A stretch of 64,000 bases of DNA from NCBI GenBank assembly GCA_021234155.1, contig JAJEKV010000131.1, positions 1,473,288 to 1,537,287 on the forward strand. The letters run 5' to 3'. The position numbers were made by a program, and so were the translations under genes. Under the pieces are notes generated by a model, which saw only the letters and a program-made list of their open reading frames with translations, searched no databases and was not told the origin of the DNA. Source of the DNA: Isoetes taiwanensis (lineage: Eukaryota; Streptophyta; Lycopodiopsida; Isoetales; Isoetaceae). Shown piece after piece: positions 33,951 to 46,423 of this stretch; the stretch's first letter is position 1; each line of letters opens with the position of its first letter.

Positions 33951-35689
33951 GACTACTTCCCCTTGCAGTTTAAAACAGATGCCAGTTCTCATTTTTCTAT
34001 GCTCCAATTCCCTTGCATATTCGCATTAATATAGTCCTCCAAGGGTAGAAGACGATTATCTTTGGTCTAACAGATGCCAAAACATGTGGTATATATTTCA
34101 TATACCTAAGAATGTGCTTCATGACCAATGTGAAGAACTGGCATTTTCCATGTGTCGACTCACTATCATCACACTTTCACCGGTTGTCGGCTGTAGACCA
34201 TGACATGCATGAGGACTCCCACGATGCTTCGATACGAAAGATTCTGTATTGTATCTTGGAGACTAACATCTTGTTGAGATTATGACGACTTGGTAACAAC
34301 AGAGATGCCGCTGGTTTGGAATGAGTCATATTAAATCTTCTTAGCAGAGAATCAATGGATTTAGACTTATGCAGAAGGATAATGCTATCATTTTGATTTT
34401 AAATCATTTGCATCGCGAAGAATATATGAGAGATCCCAAATTTATCATGTTTTAAAGAAGTAAAAATTCATGCAAAGCAACTCTCTACAAATGGCTCACA
34501 AGGCTCCCTAAGGCAATATAGATCAGTTTCTCCCCAACCTGTAGCCAAAAAGAGACTCAGGAGGCATATAGTTTACTGCAAGATCAAGAAGGCAATAGCC
34601 CAAGACATCACTATGGGGACACCAATCTACAAATCAAGTATATATGCCGATCAGATTAAGTACATCTAAACTTCTACGGAAACTCGCATATCTCATGGTC
34701 TTGATTTAATCACTGATTGATTATGCATTTGTTATAATAGAAATAAAAGAGGGATGGTCATTGAAACAATATGATAATATGTCCAATGTCTATCTATTTT
34801 AGTGGCTTGAAAAAAATAAGCTACATCAAAGGTCAGCCATTTAACAACAAAGGGTAACAATGAGTCATTAAGTTAAAACAAAGGTACCCTTTGGCTTCAG
34901 AACAATATGGGAACTTCTCATGTAACAAGCTGGAAGGTGTGATATCGTCCCATGTGCTTTGTTGAAATAGGAGCCAAGCCATAGTCTTAACTTCTTCTTC
35001 TGGAAATCATTAATCAACCCCCGCATTCCCCATTAGTTCATAGCGTCAATGAATTGATCAACAACAAAGAACAATAACAAACACCATACATAAGAGGGAC
35101 AAAAACATTGCCTTCAATAGGGCAGAGACTTACACGATAGCCAATAGCGCTAACAGTGCGCACTCTGAAGAGAAAAACATCCATTCTTGCCCTGCCTTTG
35201 CTGTTCATTCACTTCTACATAGATTGGATGTGCTTTTACCATAGTCATAATCACAACAGAATAGACAGTCCAACGACGTGCAAACACTGGAGTTGTCGGA
35301 TCATCTGTGGTCCATGGACCAAAATTGATCTATCGTACCTCTGCCACTTAAACCCATATATCTAGAGAGGAACTTCTCCATTTTGCAATCTACCACCACC
35401 TTTTGAATCTTTAGTTCATTCTTTATGATCTTGAAGAATTTATGATCAATGGATTCACCCATATCTTGTGGTAATTGTCCAAACCTCGTACAACTTAGCA
35501 GTTTTCGTACTAGTCCAGAACTGCATTCTTCATATTTTCTAGTATAAAGGGGTCCAAACCTTTCTAAAATCAAAAGCAAATGATATTTTATGATAAAACA
35601 TATTGATTTGTACATTCCCAAGTTTTTTCACTATTATATGACATTAGATGAAGTCGCCATACCCAATTTTGCTCAAAAGAGCTGTTTGA
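33951..35689. other. No gene recognised
   Basis: Probably degraded copia sequence by position, but no motif is readable. A minus-strand frame at 35621-35301 is open without recognised features. Confidence 0.3.
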
Positions 35690-35694
35690 GGGTA

Positions 35695-38540
35695 TGAATT
35701 ATTATTATTTTTTTTTGGAGGTAAGTATGTATATTATATTAATAAAAGGTAAAAACATCTAGATGAACCATATGTCCAGATATCATCGATGAGCACAAAG
35801 GGAACCCGCTAGTCCCAATGGGAGTTAGGGGGTTAACTGCCAAAGTTTAACTCAGGGCAATGGCTACCTCCTCCGTGCTCCAAGAGCAACGGAAAAACAA
35901 GCTGAAGCCTTGTATACTCCCAATCCTATCTAGCTCTTTGTCATAATTCCTGCCATATTTCCTATGGTGTCCCAACCCCATCATTGCAACCTCCATATTG
36001 AAGTATTTATGTTATTCGGGTGGTAGAGAGAGCTCGCTTTCCAATGGCAACATCACATCTATGTTTCCAAACTGCCCATAGAGCTATATTGATGACCAAG
36101 CACCGTCCGCGACCTAGCCGAGGTCAATAAAATATGTGGCCACTTCCACTTTCGTCGGGGTTAAGTGAAGTATGGGTGAGGCCCGTGAGCCGTAAGTCTA
36201 CCACCATAGGGGTGTAAGAACATGTGCTCCATCGATTCACATTGCCCACATCCTAGTGGGCGCAGATCCGATTCCGTTATTTTCCTCCTTCTCAACCGAG
36301 ACATGGTGGCCGATTCCATCCCTCAAGAGCTAACCACCTAACAACCGCGATCTTCTTGGACCACCAAATTTGCCGAGCCCACCAAGAGCACCGGGGAGCA
36401 CCTCATCCGTAACATCTAGGCTGGCCAAAACTTTGAAGGAGAGAGGTTTTTTTAGCCCGTAAATCCCTTTACCGAAAGTATCCCTCCCCGCTCTTGCCCC
36501 TCAATTTCCCGGACCTCACCAAGGCCTACAATCCCCCGACCAATCATGCACATTAGCCAAAATACGCCTAAAGATACTCTTATCCAGCCCACTCGCTGCT
36601 TTGAGCCGAGTTTGAAGATCGAACCAAGACATCCATTGGTCATCCAACCACACATCGGCCTAAATGGCGGATCCCTTGTTGTCTCCACCTTGAATATATC
36701 GCGGGGGTGGACCAGAGCCAAAGGTTGCCCACGCCCCCATGTTGTATTCCGAAGATGCTAAGGCCCCCCACTTCCTCCGGGGTGGCTTTAGGTGGAAAAC
36801 CTCTATGACCTCCCCGCCATGCACCGAGTAGGCCTCGCATAATAGGAGATACTCCACGTGGCATAGAAAATGTAAAAAGAAGGAGCTTACCTCCTCCATA
36901 GGAATTGATGGCCTCGCATAAGGGGCGATTTACCTAACCGTAAACGAACCAAGTGAAGAGCGGGTTATTTGTTTGCCGGGCACAAGGCTTGCAACAAGAG
37001 ATCCTGCTTGCAGCCCAATCCCCCATCTCTCCCCGGCTCTCAACACACCTCGGACCATGCAAGTTCGGAGGGGGCCATTCCAAATGAACATCCCGATCAT
37101 CCTCCAAGCTTCTCGTGACCTGCCTTAGGGCCTAGGAGGACCGAGGAGTAGAAGACATGTGAGGATCCAAGCACAAAGATTGGCTACGGTCACTCACGCC
37201 CACCATAGAGAGGCTTCTTAGTGACCAAAGATTTATTTTCCTCCTCGAACCTTCTCGGAATGGGGTCCACAGCCCCACAGTAGAGGCCCCAAGAGAGAGG
37301 GGAATGCCTAGAAGCTTCATTGTATCTTGTCGTCTTAGTACTTGGAGCCCAAGGGCCAAAACAAGCAGGGTGGACTTGTCCCTCGTGCGGCCGGAGGATA
37401 GAGCATTTGTTCCCGTTGAGCTCAATTCCGGATGCAATAGAGAAACTTGAAAGAACTCCTTTAAACCTAGTCAAACTCGGGTCATCGTGCACGAGGAATA
37501 GGAAGGCGCCGTCTGCGTGTTGCATAATAGTGAGCATCTCATCACCATGCCCGGAAGCCTCACCCCTCAATTCTCTCAGAGCTGCACCTCCATTTGACCA
37601 AGCGCATAATAAGGAAGGAAGGAAGGAAGTTTATTTTGAGCATCTCGAGCAAAAAGCCAAAAATCCCAACACCAAAACAAACAATGTAATCCATGCCCTA
37701 CTACCAACCATGAAAAAACCCCACTTGGGAGGAAAAAACCTAACCTCAAATACCATGCCCCGAAGAGCAAGTCCGACGGCAAATCATGTAAGCTCCCAAC
37801 AAGGCTACCATAGGTGATGCGAGTAATAATCTGGCTGCGATAAGGTTGAAGATCCAACATGGGCATATGCTGGGCAAAAGATTGAGCATGGTGCTCATCC
37901 TCTATCAATGATCTCACATATCCTCTCCTCCCCGGGGATCCTGTAACATTACAATGAGGAATAGATAGGGCGCTAGTGGGCATCCTTGTCTCACTCCCTT
38001 ATATGGAATAGTCATGTATGTCTCCCATTGAGGATCATTGATGCGCTAGCAAGATTGTTAAGGCCCATTACTCTCCCAACCAAATCGATGAAATCCCATT
38101 AGACGAGATAATCCTCTCTAAGCATTGCCAACGAGAGTCATATGCTCTCTTGAAGTCCAAATAAAAGAACTACCGATTGACATGATCTTTGACACCAATG
38201 TTCCCCTTCCCTTGCTGCAAAGATAATTATCCAATATGGATCTACCTCGTAGGAAGGCGACTCCTCACTCTTACCAATCACTCTCTGCAAAGATGGGCTT
38301 CATTCGATGCAATGATCTTAGCCAAAATCTTATAAGTAGTGTTAGTCAGAGCAATGGGTCTCCACTCACTTATAGACAATGGTCTGTCCACTTTGGGAAT
38401 CAAGGAAATAAAGCTTGCGGAAATGGCCGGGTGAAGTTCTTTGGTCGACCATGCCCCTTTAATGGCTTCCACCAATTCTTCCTTAAGTTCCTCGCCAAAA
38501 CTCCACATAAAATAAGAAAATACTTAAAAAATAAAAAATA
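35695..38540 (-). mobile_element. LINE (L1-type), copy A with intact 3' end
   Basis: Minus-strand LINE. 38508-38278 encodes GAWSTKELHPAISASFISLI and EWRPIALTNTTYKILAKIIA (RT start); 37570-37190 holds SSFSIASGIELNGNKCSIL; the region down to 36.0 kb matches a zf-RVT tail with NIALWAVWKHRCDVAIGK. It ends near 35700 in an A-rich AAAAAAAAATAATAATAAT tract, the LINE tail. The YADD region is damaged, and a 340 bp unrelated block interrupts RT at about 37606-37943. Many small indels separate it from copy B at 41-42.4 kb. Confidence 0.85.
37606..37943 (-). mobile_element. ~340 bp insertion in LINE copy A, ending in (TTCC)n
   Basis: Copy B reads directly from AGCGC to AACATTA; copy A has an extra 340 bp here. 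On the minus strand the insert ends CAAAATAAACTTCCTTCC.. (TTCC)n, a LINE/SINE-type 3' tail like that at 133-166. No clear target duplication is seen. Confidence 0.55.
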
Positions 38541-39653
38541 AAAAATCATTTTGTTAAGATAGTTTTACCTTATGTATATAAAGGCAGCCTTGGCATGACC
38601 CCTTGATTCACCTAAGCATAACTTCCAAGAATGGAAGTAGATAGATTCTTAGATATTTTTCATATGGAATATGATTGCCATATATGAACTTCTAGGAAGG
38701 GTTTTATTGAATTTTGAGCCATTGATTTTATATAAATTTTAAAGTGAACAGTGCAAATGCACCATTTTTGGTCCATCATCTGACAATTCTAGTGCTAATG
38801 CAGATCTACTCGATTGGTGAAAGCCAACCCATTTGCCTCACATCGAATAACAGAGAGTGGAGAAACCTATAGACTGCCCGATTGATATATTGGATGGTAC
38901 AAAGCAGAATATACCTCCAACCCAATACCAAAGCAAGGGTTTGCCCTTCAAGCAACCCAAAAAGAAACACAGTAGTCAAAATAGCCATCTAAAATTGAGC
39001 ATGTACAAGGGTGAAGCGGAATGCCGTGAATTTAGATTTAGAATTTTATTTTGCTTTAAGAATCGACTTTTTTGTCTTCATTCTTTATGTTATTTGTTGT
39101 TCAATCACTTATTGTGCTACATGACAGTCTCAAAAAATGTATAATATGGTGATCCCAACTCTGGTCAGGAACTCACTAAATTCTTTTGCCATTCGTCAGT
39201 CCTGTTAGCGTGATCCCAAGGATGAATTTTGTGAGAAATACCAAAGCTTTGTAAGAATCCGTCCAAAATATGAAGGAAGTCTTGATATGAACTCAGAATT
39301 TTTAGATTAGATGGAAAAGATGAGTGCGAATACTGCAATCGATGATAGGAAGTATATATGAGGCAGGCTATATGTGTTAAGTGTATATGGAGGATAAATA
39401 TCCAAAATGTGGGAGTTAGGAATGGTGGAACACAGGGGACAGAGTGGCAGCAAACATCTAACATCTGACATTAAAACAGCTAACATGACAATACTAAAAT
39501 AATAATAATCCAATTAGGCAGCTAACATCTAACATTCGAACATCTAACATAAACAATACCAAAATAATAATAATCTGATTAGGCGGATGTGTAATCCGAA
39601 AGTGCATCAATATGGGAGATGCAAAGGAAACGAACCCAATCGGGCGAATCAAG
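38541..39653. other. Spacer A between LINE and copia; no gene recognised
   Basis: Matches 42407-43530. Open frames at 38857-39144 (+) and 39464-39165 (-) recur in the second copy but have no known motifs and a lysine- or isoleucine-rich composition. A direct repeat of about 65 bp with CTAACATCTAACAT and AATAATAATAAT words lies at about 39465-39595. This may be copia 3' or LTR sequence. Confidence 0.4.
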
Positions 39654-40965
39654 TTAGGGATAGTTAGAGATAGTTACGCCCATCACGGGTATGTGTAGAT
39701 AGTATGAAACGGCACACACAAAAACGTAAAACAAGGGTAAACACAAAGGAAGAAAAGGAATACGGAATAAGATACGGACGAGAGGTCCACACTCACTGTG
39801 GTAGTGGTAGGGGGGTTCCAAACCATATTCTCTCCCTCTTCTACTACATGTTCTTCTCGTGTCACTACTTCCTATTTCTAAGGGCTTTCCATACCTCCAT
39901 CTTGTACTTGAATTCTGTTTCATTTTCATCATCATCTTCATCGTCAAACCATCCTCCTCGGCCTGTATTGCACTTTCTCTTTTTTCCTAGACACATCACT
40001 TTTAATTGCCCTATCTTTATAAAATTTAGTCTCGTCAAATACCTGGTTTTAGGATCATATAGTCTCAGTACCCTTGGTCCTCATACCCAACCAAATATGT
40101 TTCTATGCTACGATCATCTAGTTTGGACCGCGAACTCTTCCTCGGGCACATGCATATACCCTAAACAACCGTATGCACGCAGTCTCTTTACAGATTGTTT
40201 TCTACCAGACCATACCTCTTCAGGAATTCTTCCTTGGATACTAGCAGACAACAATTTATTTTGAATGTAACATGCAGCCTGAACCGCTTCGCCCGGGGAG
40301 ATAGTTAGGCAACCCTGCATGTTTTAACATAGATCTTACCGTGTTCATAAGTGTCCTGTTTTTTCTCTTCGCGATGCCATTCTGCTGTGGCGTATATATC
40401 TGCACGTAAATTGACGTCTTATCCCTTTCTCATGACAAAATTGCATGAATGCCCCAGACATATATTCTCCCCCTGAATCTGAGCGCAAACGTTTCAACTT
40501 CCTAGACGTCTCTCGCTTCAAACACGCTAGATACAATTGGAATGCCCGAATGCTTGATCCTTCGATTTCAAAAATAACATTTTGTTCTCCGGGAAAAATC
40601 ATCAATAAATGTGATGAAATATGTCTTGCCACTCATACTCACGAACACGATCGGTCCAGACAAATCAGATATATACCAAATTCAAAAGTCCCAAAGTTTT
40701 GGCAAACCTGGGCTTAAAATTGTGTCTAGTTTGCTTCCCAAGCATACAACCATGACAAATTTTGTGCTCTTCTGCAGTTATGCTGTTAGGCAAATCTTCT
40801 ACCAAACTATGTTTGCTCATGATTTTTATGGTTGCATTATTTATATGGCCAAGTTTGAGATGCCACAAATCTAATAAATGAACACTTCCAACACAAGGCA
40901 CAGCATCCAAGCAATACAATTTCCCTTTTCTTCTTGCATATATCCTTCTACCGTTACCCTTCCTC
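39654..40965 (-). pseudogene. Ty1/copia integrase, copy A (fragmented)
   Basis: Same sequence as the integrase at 43738-44982 but split into several frames (40919-40665, 40632-40345, 40320-40114, 39947-39654) by small indels. Recognisable: CHGCMLGKQTRHNFKPRF, LRSDSGGEYMSGAF (third catalytic acidic residue), and IQNKLLSASIQGRIPEEVW. It is cut at 40965 by the duplication junction. Confidence 0.85.
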
Positions 40966-42406
40966 CAGGGGTGGCTTTAGGTGGAAAACCTCTATGACCT
41001 CCTGCCATGCACTGAGTAGGCCTCGCATAATAGGAGATACTCCACGTGGCATAGAAAACAGGTAAAAGAAGGAGCTTACCTCCTCCATAGGAATTGATGG
41101 CCTGCATAAGGGGGCGCATTTACCTAACCAGAAACGAACCAAGTGAAGAGCAGGTTATTTGCTGCCAGGGCCTGCGCTTGCAACAGTAGATCCTTGCAGC
41201 CCAATCCCCCATCTCTCCTGTCTCTGCACACCTCAGACCATGCAAGTTCAGAGGGGCCATTCCAAATGAACATCCTGATCATCCTCTGAAGCTTCTCGTA
41301 GACTGTCTTAGGGCCTAGGAGGACCGAGGAGTAGAAGACATGTGAGGATCCAAGCACAGCATTGGCTACGGTCACTCTGCCCACCATAGAGAGGCTTCTT
41401 AGTGACCAAAGATTTATTTTCCTCCGAACCTTCTCCAGAATGGGGTCCACAGCCCACGAGTAGAGGCCTGAAGAGAGAGGGGAATGCCTAGAAGCTTCAT
41501 TGTATCTTGTCGTCTTAGTACTTGGAGCCCAAGGGCCAAAACAGTGTGGTGGACTTGTCCCTCGTGCTGCTAGAGGATAGAGCATTTGTTCCTGTTGAGC
41601 TCAATTCCAGATGCAATAGAGAAACTTGAAAGAACTCCTTTAAACCTAGTCAAACTCTGGTCATCGTACCTGAGGAATAGGAAGGCGTCGTCTGCGTATT
41701 GCATAATAGTGAGCATCTCATCAACCATGCCTGGAAGCCTCAGTCCCTCAATTCTCTGTAGCTGCACCTCAGATTTGACCAAGCGCGTTAGAACATTAGC
41801 TACAATGAGGAATAGATAGGGCGCTAGTGGGCATCCTTGTCTCACTCCCTTATATGGAATAGTCATGTATGTCTCCCATTGAGGATCATTGATGCGCTAG
41901 CAAGATTGTTAAGGCCCATTACTCTCCCAACCAAATCGGGACGAAATCCCATTAGACGCATAATCCTCTCTAAGCATTGCCAACGTAGAGAGTCATATGC
42001 TCTCTTGAAGTCCAGCTTCAAAAGAACTACCGATTGACATGATCTTTGACACCAATGTTCCCCTTCCCTTGCTGCAAGATAATTATCCAATATGGATCTA
42101 CCTGGTAGGAAGGCAGACTGTTCACGGTCAATCACTCTCTGCAGCATGGGCTTCATTCTGGATGCAATGATCTTAGCCAAAATCTTATAAGTAGTGTTAG
42201 TCAGAGCAATGGGTCTCCACTCACTTATAGACAATGGTCCATCCCACTTTGGGAATCAAGGAAATAAAGCTTGCGGAAATGGCCAGGTGAAGTTCTTTGG
42301 TCGACCATGCCCCTTTAATGGCTTCCACCAATTCTTCCTTAAGTTCTGGCCAAAACTCCACATAAAATAAGAAAATACTTAAAAAAATAAAAAATAAAAA
42401 AATCAT
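40966..42406 (-). mobile_element. LINE (L1-type), copy B, reverse transcriptase
   Basis: 42406-41863 encodes EWRPIALTNTTYKILAKIIA, DREQSAFLPGRSILDN and the motif-A block LLKLDFKRAYDSLRW; 41866-41570 encodes GVRQGCPLAPYLFLIVANVL and the catalytic IMQYADDAFLFL; 41585-41124 encodes LWSLRSLSMVGRVTVANAVL, RMFIWNGPSELAWSEV and GGLGCKDLLLQAQALA. Frameshifts separate the three blocks. The zf-RVT tail is cut at 40966 by the duplication junction and the endonuclease is missing at the 5' side. Confidence 0.88.
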
Positions 42407-43660
42407 TTTGTTAAGATAGTTTTACCTTATGTATATAAGGCAGTCTTGGCATGACCCCCTTGGATTCACCTAAGCATAACTTCCAAGATTGGAAGTAGAT
42501 AGATTCTTAAATATTTTTCATATGGAATATGATTGCCATATATGAACTTCTAGGAAGGGTTTTATTGAATTTTGAGCCATTGATTTTATATAAATTTTAA
42601 AGTGAACAGTGCAAATGCACCATTTTTGGTCCATCATCTGACAATTCTAGTGCTAATGCAGGACGACTCAGATTGGTGAAAGCCAACCCATTTGCCTCAC
42701 ATCGAATAACAGAGAGTGGAGAAACCTATAGACTGCCCGATTGATATATTGGATGGTACAAAGCAGAATATACCTCCAACCCAATACCAAAGCAAGGGTT
42801 TGCCCTTCAAGCAACCCAAAAAGAAACACAGTAGTCAAAATAGCCATCTAAAATTGAGCATGTACAAGGGTGAAGCGGCGGAATGCCAGGAATTTAGATT
42901 TAGAATTTTATTTTGCTTTAAGAATCGACTTTTTTGTCTTCATTCTTTATGTTATTTGTTGTTCAATCACTTATTGTGCTACATGACAGTCTCAAAAAAT
43001 GTATAATATGGTGATCCCAACTCTGGTCAGGAACTCACTAAATTCTTTTGCCATTCGTCAATTCGCCCCGGAGCGTGATCCCAAGGATGAATTTTGTGAG
43101 AAATACCAAAGCTTTGTAAGAATCCGTCCAAAATATGAAGGAAGTCTTGGATATGAACTCTGTAATTTTTTAGATTAGATGGAAAAGATGAGTGCGAATA
43201 CTGCAATCGATGATAGGAAGTATATATGAGGCAGGCTATATGTGTTAAGTGTATATGGAGGATAAATATCCAAAATGTGGGAGTTAGGAATGGTGGAACA
43301 CAGGGGACAGAGTGGCAGCAAACATCTAACATCTGACATTAAAACAGCTAACATGACAATACTAAAATAATAATAATCCAATTAGGCAGCTAACATCTAA
43401 CATTCGAACATCTAACATAAACAATACCAAAATAATAATAACTGGATTAGGGCAGATGTGTAATCCGAGTGCATCAATATGGGAGATGCAGTGAAACGAA
43501 CCCACTGGCGAATCAAGTTAGGGATAGTTAGAGATAGTTACTGCCCATCAGCGGGTATGTGTAGATAGTATGAAACGGCACACACAAAAAACGTAAAAAC
43601 AAGGGTAAACACAAAGGAAGAAAAGGAATACGGAATAAGATACGGGACAGAGAGGTCCAC
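42407..43660. other. Spacer B between LINE and copia; no gene recognised
   Basis: Second copy of spacer A with the same unrecognised frames at 42716-43006 (+) and 43381-43027 (-) and the same short direct repeat near 43325-43455. Confidence 0.4.
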
Positions 43661-43737
43661 ACTCCGCCGTGCACCAGGGTAGCGAGGGGTTCCAAACCAT
43701 ATTCTCTCCCTCTTCTACTACATGTTCTTCTGTGTCA

Positions 43738-44982
43738 CTACTTCCTATTTCTAAGGGCTTTCCATACCTCCATCTTGTACTTGAATTCCTGTTTCATTTT
43801 CATCATCATCTTCATCGTCAAACCATCCCTCTGGCGCCCAGGGCTGCACTTTCTCTTTTTCTTCTGACACATCACTTTTAATTGCCCTATCTTTATAAAA
43901 TTTAGTCTCGTCAAATACCTGGTTTTAGGATCATATAGTCTGTACCCTTGGTCCTCATACCCAACCAAATATGTTTCTATGCTACGATCATCTAGTTTGG
44001 ACCGCAACTCTTCTGGCACATGCATATACCCTAAACAACCGTATGCACGCAGTCTCTTTACAGATTGTTTTCTACCAGACCATACCTCTTCAGGAATTCT
44101 TCCTTGGATACTAGCAGACAACAATTTATTTTGAATGTAACATGCAGCCTGAACCGCTTCTGCCCAGAGATAGTTAGGCAACCCTGCATGTTTTAACATA
44201 GATCTTACCGTGTTCATAAGTGTCCTGTTTTTTCTCTTCGCGATGCCATTCTGCTGTGGCGTATATCTGCACGTAAATTGACGTCTTATCCCTTTCTCAT
44301 GACAAAATTGCATGAATGCCCCAGACATATATTCTCCCCCTGAATCTGAGCGCAAACGTTTCAACTTCCTAGACGTCTCTCGTTCAGCTTCTGCTAGATA
44401 CAATTGGAATGCCTGGAATGCTTGATCCTTCGATTTCAAAAAATAACATTTTGTTCTCCGGGAAAAATCATCAATAAATGTGATGAAATATGTCTTGCCA
44501 CTCATACTCTGAACACGCATCGGTCTGCACAAATCTGTATATACCAAATTCAAAAGTCCCAAAGTTTTGGCAAACCTGGGCTTAAAATTGTGTCTAGTTT
44601 GCTTCCCAAGCATACAACCATGACAAATTTTGTGCTCTTCTGCAGTTATGCTGTTAGGCAAATCTTCTACCAAACTATGTTTGCTCATGATTTTTATGGT
44701 TGCATTATTTATATGGCCAAGTCTGAGATGCCACAAATCTAATAAATGAACACTTCCAACACAAGGCACAGCATCCAAGCAATACAATTTCCCTTTTCTT
44801 CTTGCATATATCCTTCTACCGTTACCCACCATTTCACAACGATAAGAATCAAAATTTACGTTATATCCCGAGTCTACTAAGTCAGCAACTGAAATCAAGT
44901 TAAATAACATACCAGGAGTATATAAAGCATTCTCCAAACATATTTTATCTTCACCTTCATGATAAAACTCCCAACTTTCCAC
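43738..44982 (-). CDS. Ty1/copia integrase (GAG-pre-integrase plus rve)
   Basis: A 414-codon frame. Order: pre-integrase segment with LYTPGMLFNLISVADLVDSG, the zinc-binding HHCC module (WHLRLGH .. CHGCMLGKQ), then the DDE core: YTDLCRP (first Asp), FIDDFSRR (second Asp) and SDSGGEY (Glu), followed by TPQQNGIAKRKNRTLM and ..RAYGCLGYMHVP. The usual TPQQNGVAER has Lys in place of Glu. The frame ends in a low-complexity Lys/Met tail; RT and RNase H, which should follow, are missing, so this is an internally deleted element. Confidence 0.9.
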   Translation of the reverse strand: MESWEFYHEGEDKICLENALYTPGMLFNLISVADLVDSGYNVNFDSYRCEMVGNGRRIYARRKGKLYCLDAVPCVGSVHLLDLWHLRLGHINNATIKIMSKHSLVEDLPNSITAEEHKICHGCMLGKQTRHNFKPRFAKTLGLLNLVYTDLCRPMRVQSMSGKTYFITFIDDFSRRTKCYFLKSKDQAFQAFQLYLAEAERETSRKLKRLRSDSGGEYMSGAFMQFCHEKGIRRQFTCRYTPQQNGIAKRKNRTLMNTVRSMLKHAGLPNYLWAEAVQAACYIQNKLLSASIQGRIPEEVWSGRKQSVKRLRAYGCLGYMHVPEELRSKLDDRSIETYLVGYEDQGYRLYDPKTRYLTRLNFIKIGQLKVMCQKKKRKCSPGRQRDGLTMKMMMKMKQEFKYKMEVWKALRNRK

Positions 44983-45136
44983 ATCCTTTTACTTCATGCA
45001 AATGCCCATTTCCCATCTGTACACATGGTGTGTGAGACTCTCTTATAGTTTTCATCAATTTCTCCGAAGCAATCACTGTTCTCTCAGCTCCTGAGTCAAT
45101 GGTCAGTGGAACCGTTGCAGCAGAATTTGTTTCCAT
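44958..45136 (-). pseudogene. Ty1/copia protease segment directly after the PBS
   Basis: ATG at 45134-45136 starts METNSAATVPLTIDSGAERT, containing the DSGA aspartic-protease site, and MGNGHLHEVKG, before a stop. The following integrase frame overlaps in another register (shift near 45000). No gag or zinc-knuckle precedes it: only about 15 bases separate the PBS from this ATG. Confidence 0.7.
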
Positions 45137-45149
45137 AATTATGGCCCTT

Positions 45150-45161
45150 GCTCTGATACCA
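45150..45161 (-). other. Copia primer-binding site (initiator tRNA-Met)
   Basis: The minus strand reads TGGTATCAGAGC, the exact 12-base PBS complementary to the 3' end of plant initiator tRNA-Met. It is preceded by TTTATCAT, so the 5' LTR end should lie at about 45163; I could not identify the LTR start. Confidence 0.75.
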
Positions 45162-46420
45162 ATGATAAAAACAGAGCCTGGGATTTGAACCCAAGAATGC
45201 CGATTCTCAGTCTCCTACCTTCTTCAGTTCTTATAGAGCTCCTCCTAGTAACCTATTGACACCAGCAGATCCAGGTGATTCACCGCAGCCACTTATTTCC
45301 GGCTAAGAAAGCCAGAGCTCATCAAACCTTCAACCTACAGGACAAATCCGACCTATTCAGGTCCATCCCAAAACCTGCAATCACCTGCACATAGAGTCGG
45401 ATAATCACGACCCAATCAACCCAACAAGCAATCAAGGTTCGTTTCTACTCCAAGATCCGGATCCCTTATCCGGAAGAAAATCCCTTCTGTATTCCTCGCT
45501 GTGTTATATTTTTTGCAGGCAGACCCATTTTTTAATCCCAAAACCACCGACATTTCCAATGCCATGTCACCATCAAACAATAGTCATTTTGTCTTAATAT
45601 GTTAAATGCTGGATGATAACATTTTCAACACCAACTGGTATCTGTCATTCCAAAGGGCCATTGCTATTGCTATCATATATCCAGGTGAACTCGGAGGAAG
45701 AGGAATGAGGATACATGATAAAGGGACAAAGGATACGCCAGAGAATATAAGGAGGAGGTAATCCGACCAACCTGGCAGACGTTGATTCAGATCCGAGTAC
45801 ACAACAATGGAAAGTGTGGAATGTTTTTTATCACAGGATACTCGGTAAAAAGGAATACAGGATAAGCCACAGGATAGTGAGGCATTTTCTTCCTCGTGCA
45901 CCAGGATAGCGAGGGTTCAAACCACCAACTGGTATCTGTCAATCCATAAGTTGAGAATATCAATATCCGTAAAAAATGACCAATGCAAAACATCTTGAAA
46001 AGGAGAAACAATCCCCAACTCTATACATGCAATAGATCTACAACACAGATTTAAAAGGCATGGAATGGCCAGGACACCGGTAATAAAGGCAGATAAATGC
46101 CAGAAAAAATGGGGGGCATCAACCACAACAGCCAAAGCAATACCCACCACCATTAACGACTCAGATGCGGCCCGAAATCACCTGCGCAATTAACATATGA
46201 GGACGGGGGGAATCATTTTTGGAAGAGGGAATCTTAGCAAAAAATTTGAAAAATTTGAAATGAACGAAATTTGAATAGGGAATGGGAATACTGTTGGAAC
46301 CCAAGTACTGTAGAAGTAGATGCCAGGATCAGAAACCAAAATTGGGAAACTAGACGGAAGGAGGGAGTGTAGGCGCTTCCTGCTTTTCTGTGTAGCCAGA
46401 TCAACAAAAGGGGTTAGAAC
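45162..46420. other. No gene recognised; likely copia 5' LTR on the left
   Basis: The left 350-400 bp should be LTR/leader of the copia element by position. The phrase CCAACTGGTATCTGTCA occurs twice (about 45631 and 45925). Nothing else is recognised. Confidence 0.3.
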
Positions 46421-46423
46421 CAG

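Larger units (their letters stand above)
36772..44828. repeat. ~4 kb tandem duplication of a LINE/copia composite
   Basis: Segment 36772-40965 (LINE 3' half, spacer, copia integrase) is repeated as 40966-44828. At 40966 copia integrase sequence (..CCGTTACC) switches abruptly to LINE sequence (CTTCCTCCAGGGGTGG), whereas the copia in copy 2 continues intact past 44828 and the LINE in copy 1 continues intact left of 36772. The junction has at most one or two bases of microhomology. Copy 1 is longer mainly because of the 340 bp insertion at 37.6 kb. Confidence 0.85.

Noticed and set aside
37320-37817. 165-codon plus-strand open frame
   Set aside because: It is antisense to LINE reverse transcriptase and runs into the inserted (GGAA)n block; composition is not protein-like.
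38857-39144. Frame conserved between the two spacer copies (also 42716-43006) as a real gene
   Set aside because: Conservation is explained by the recent tandem duplication, and no motif is present.
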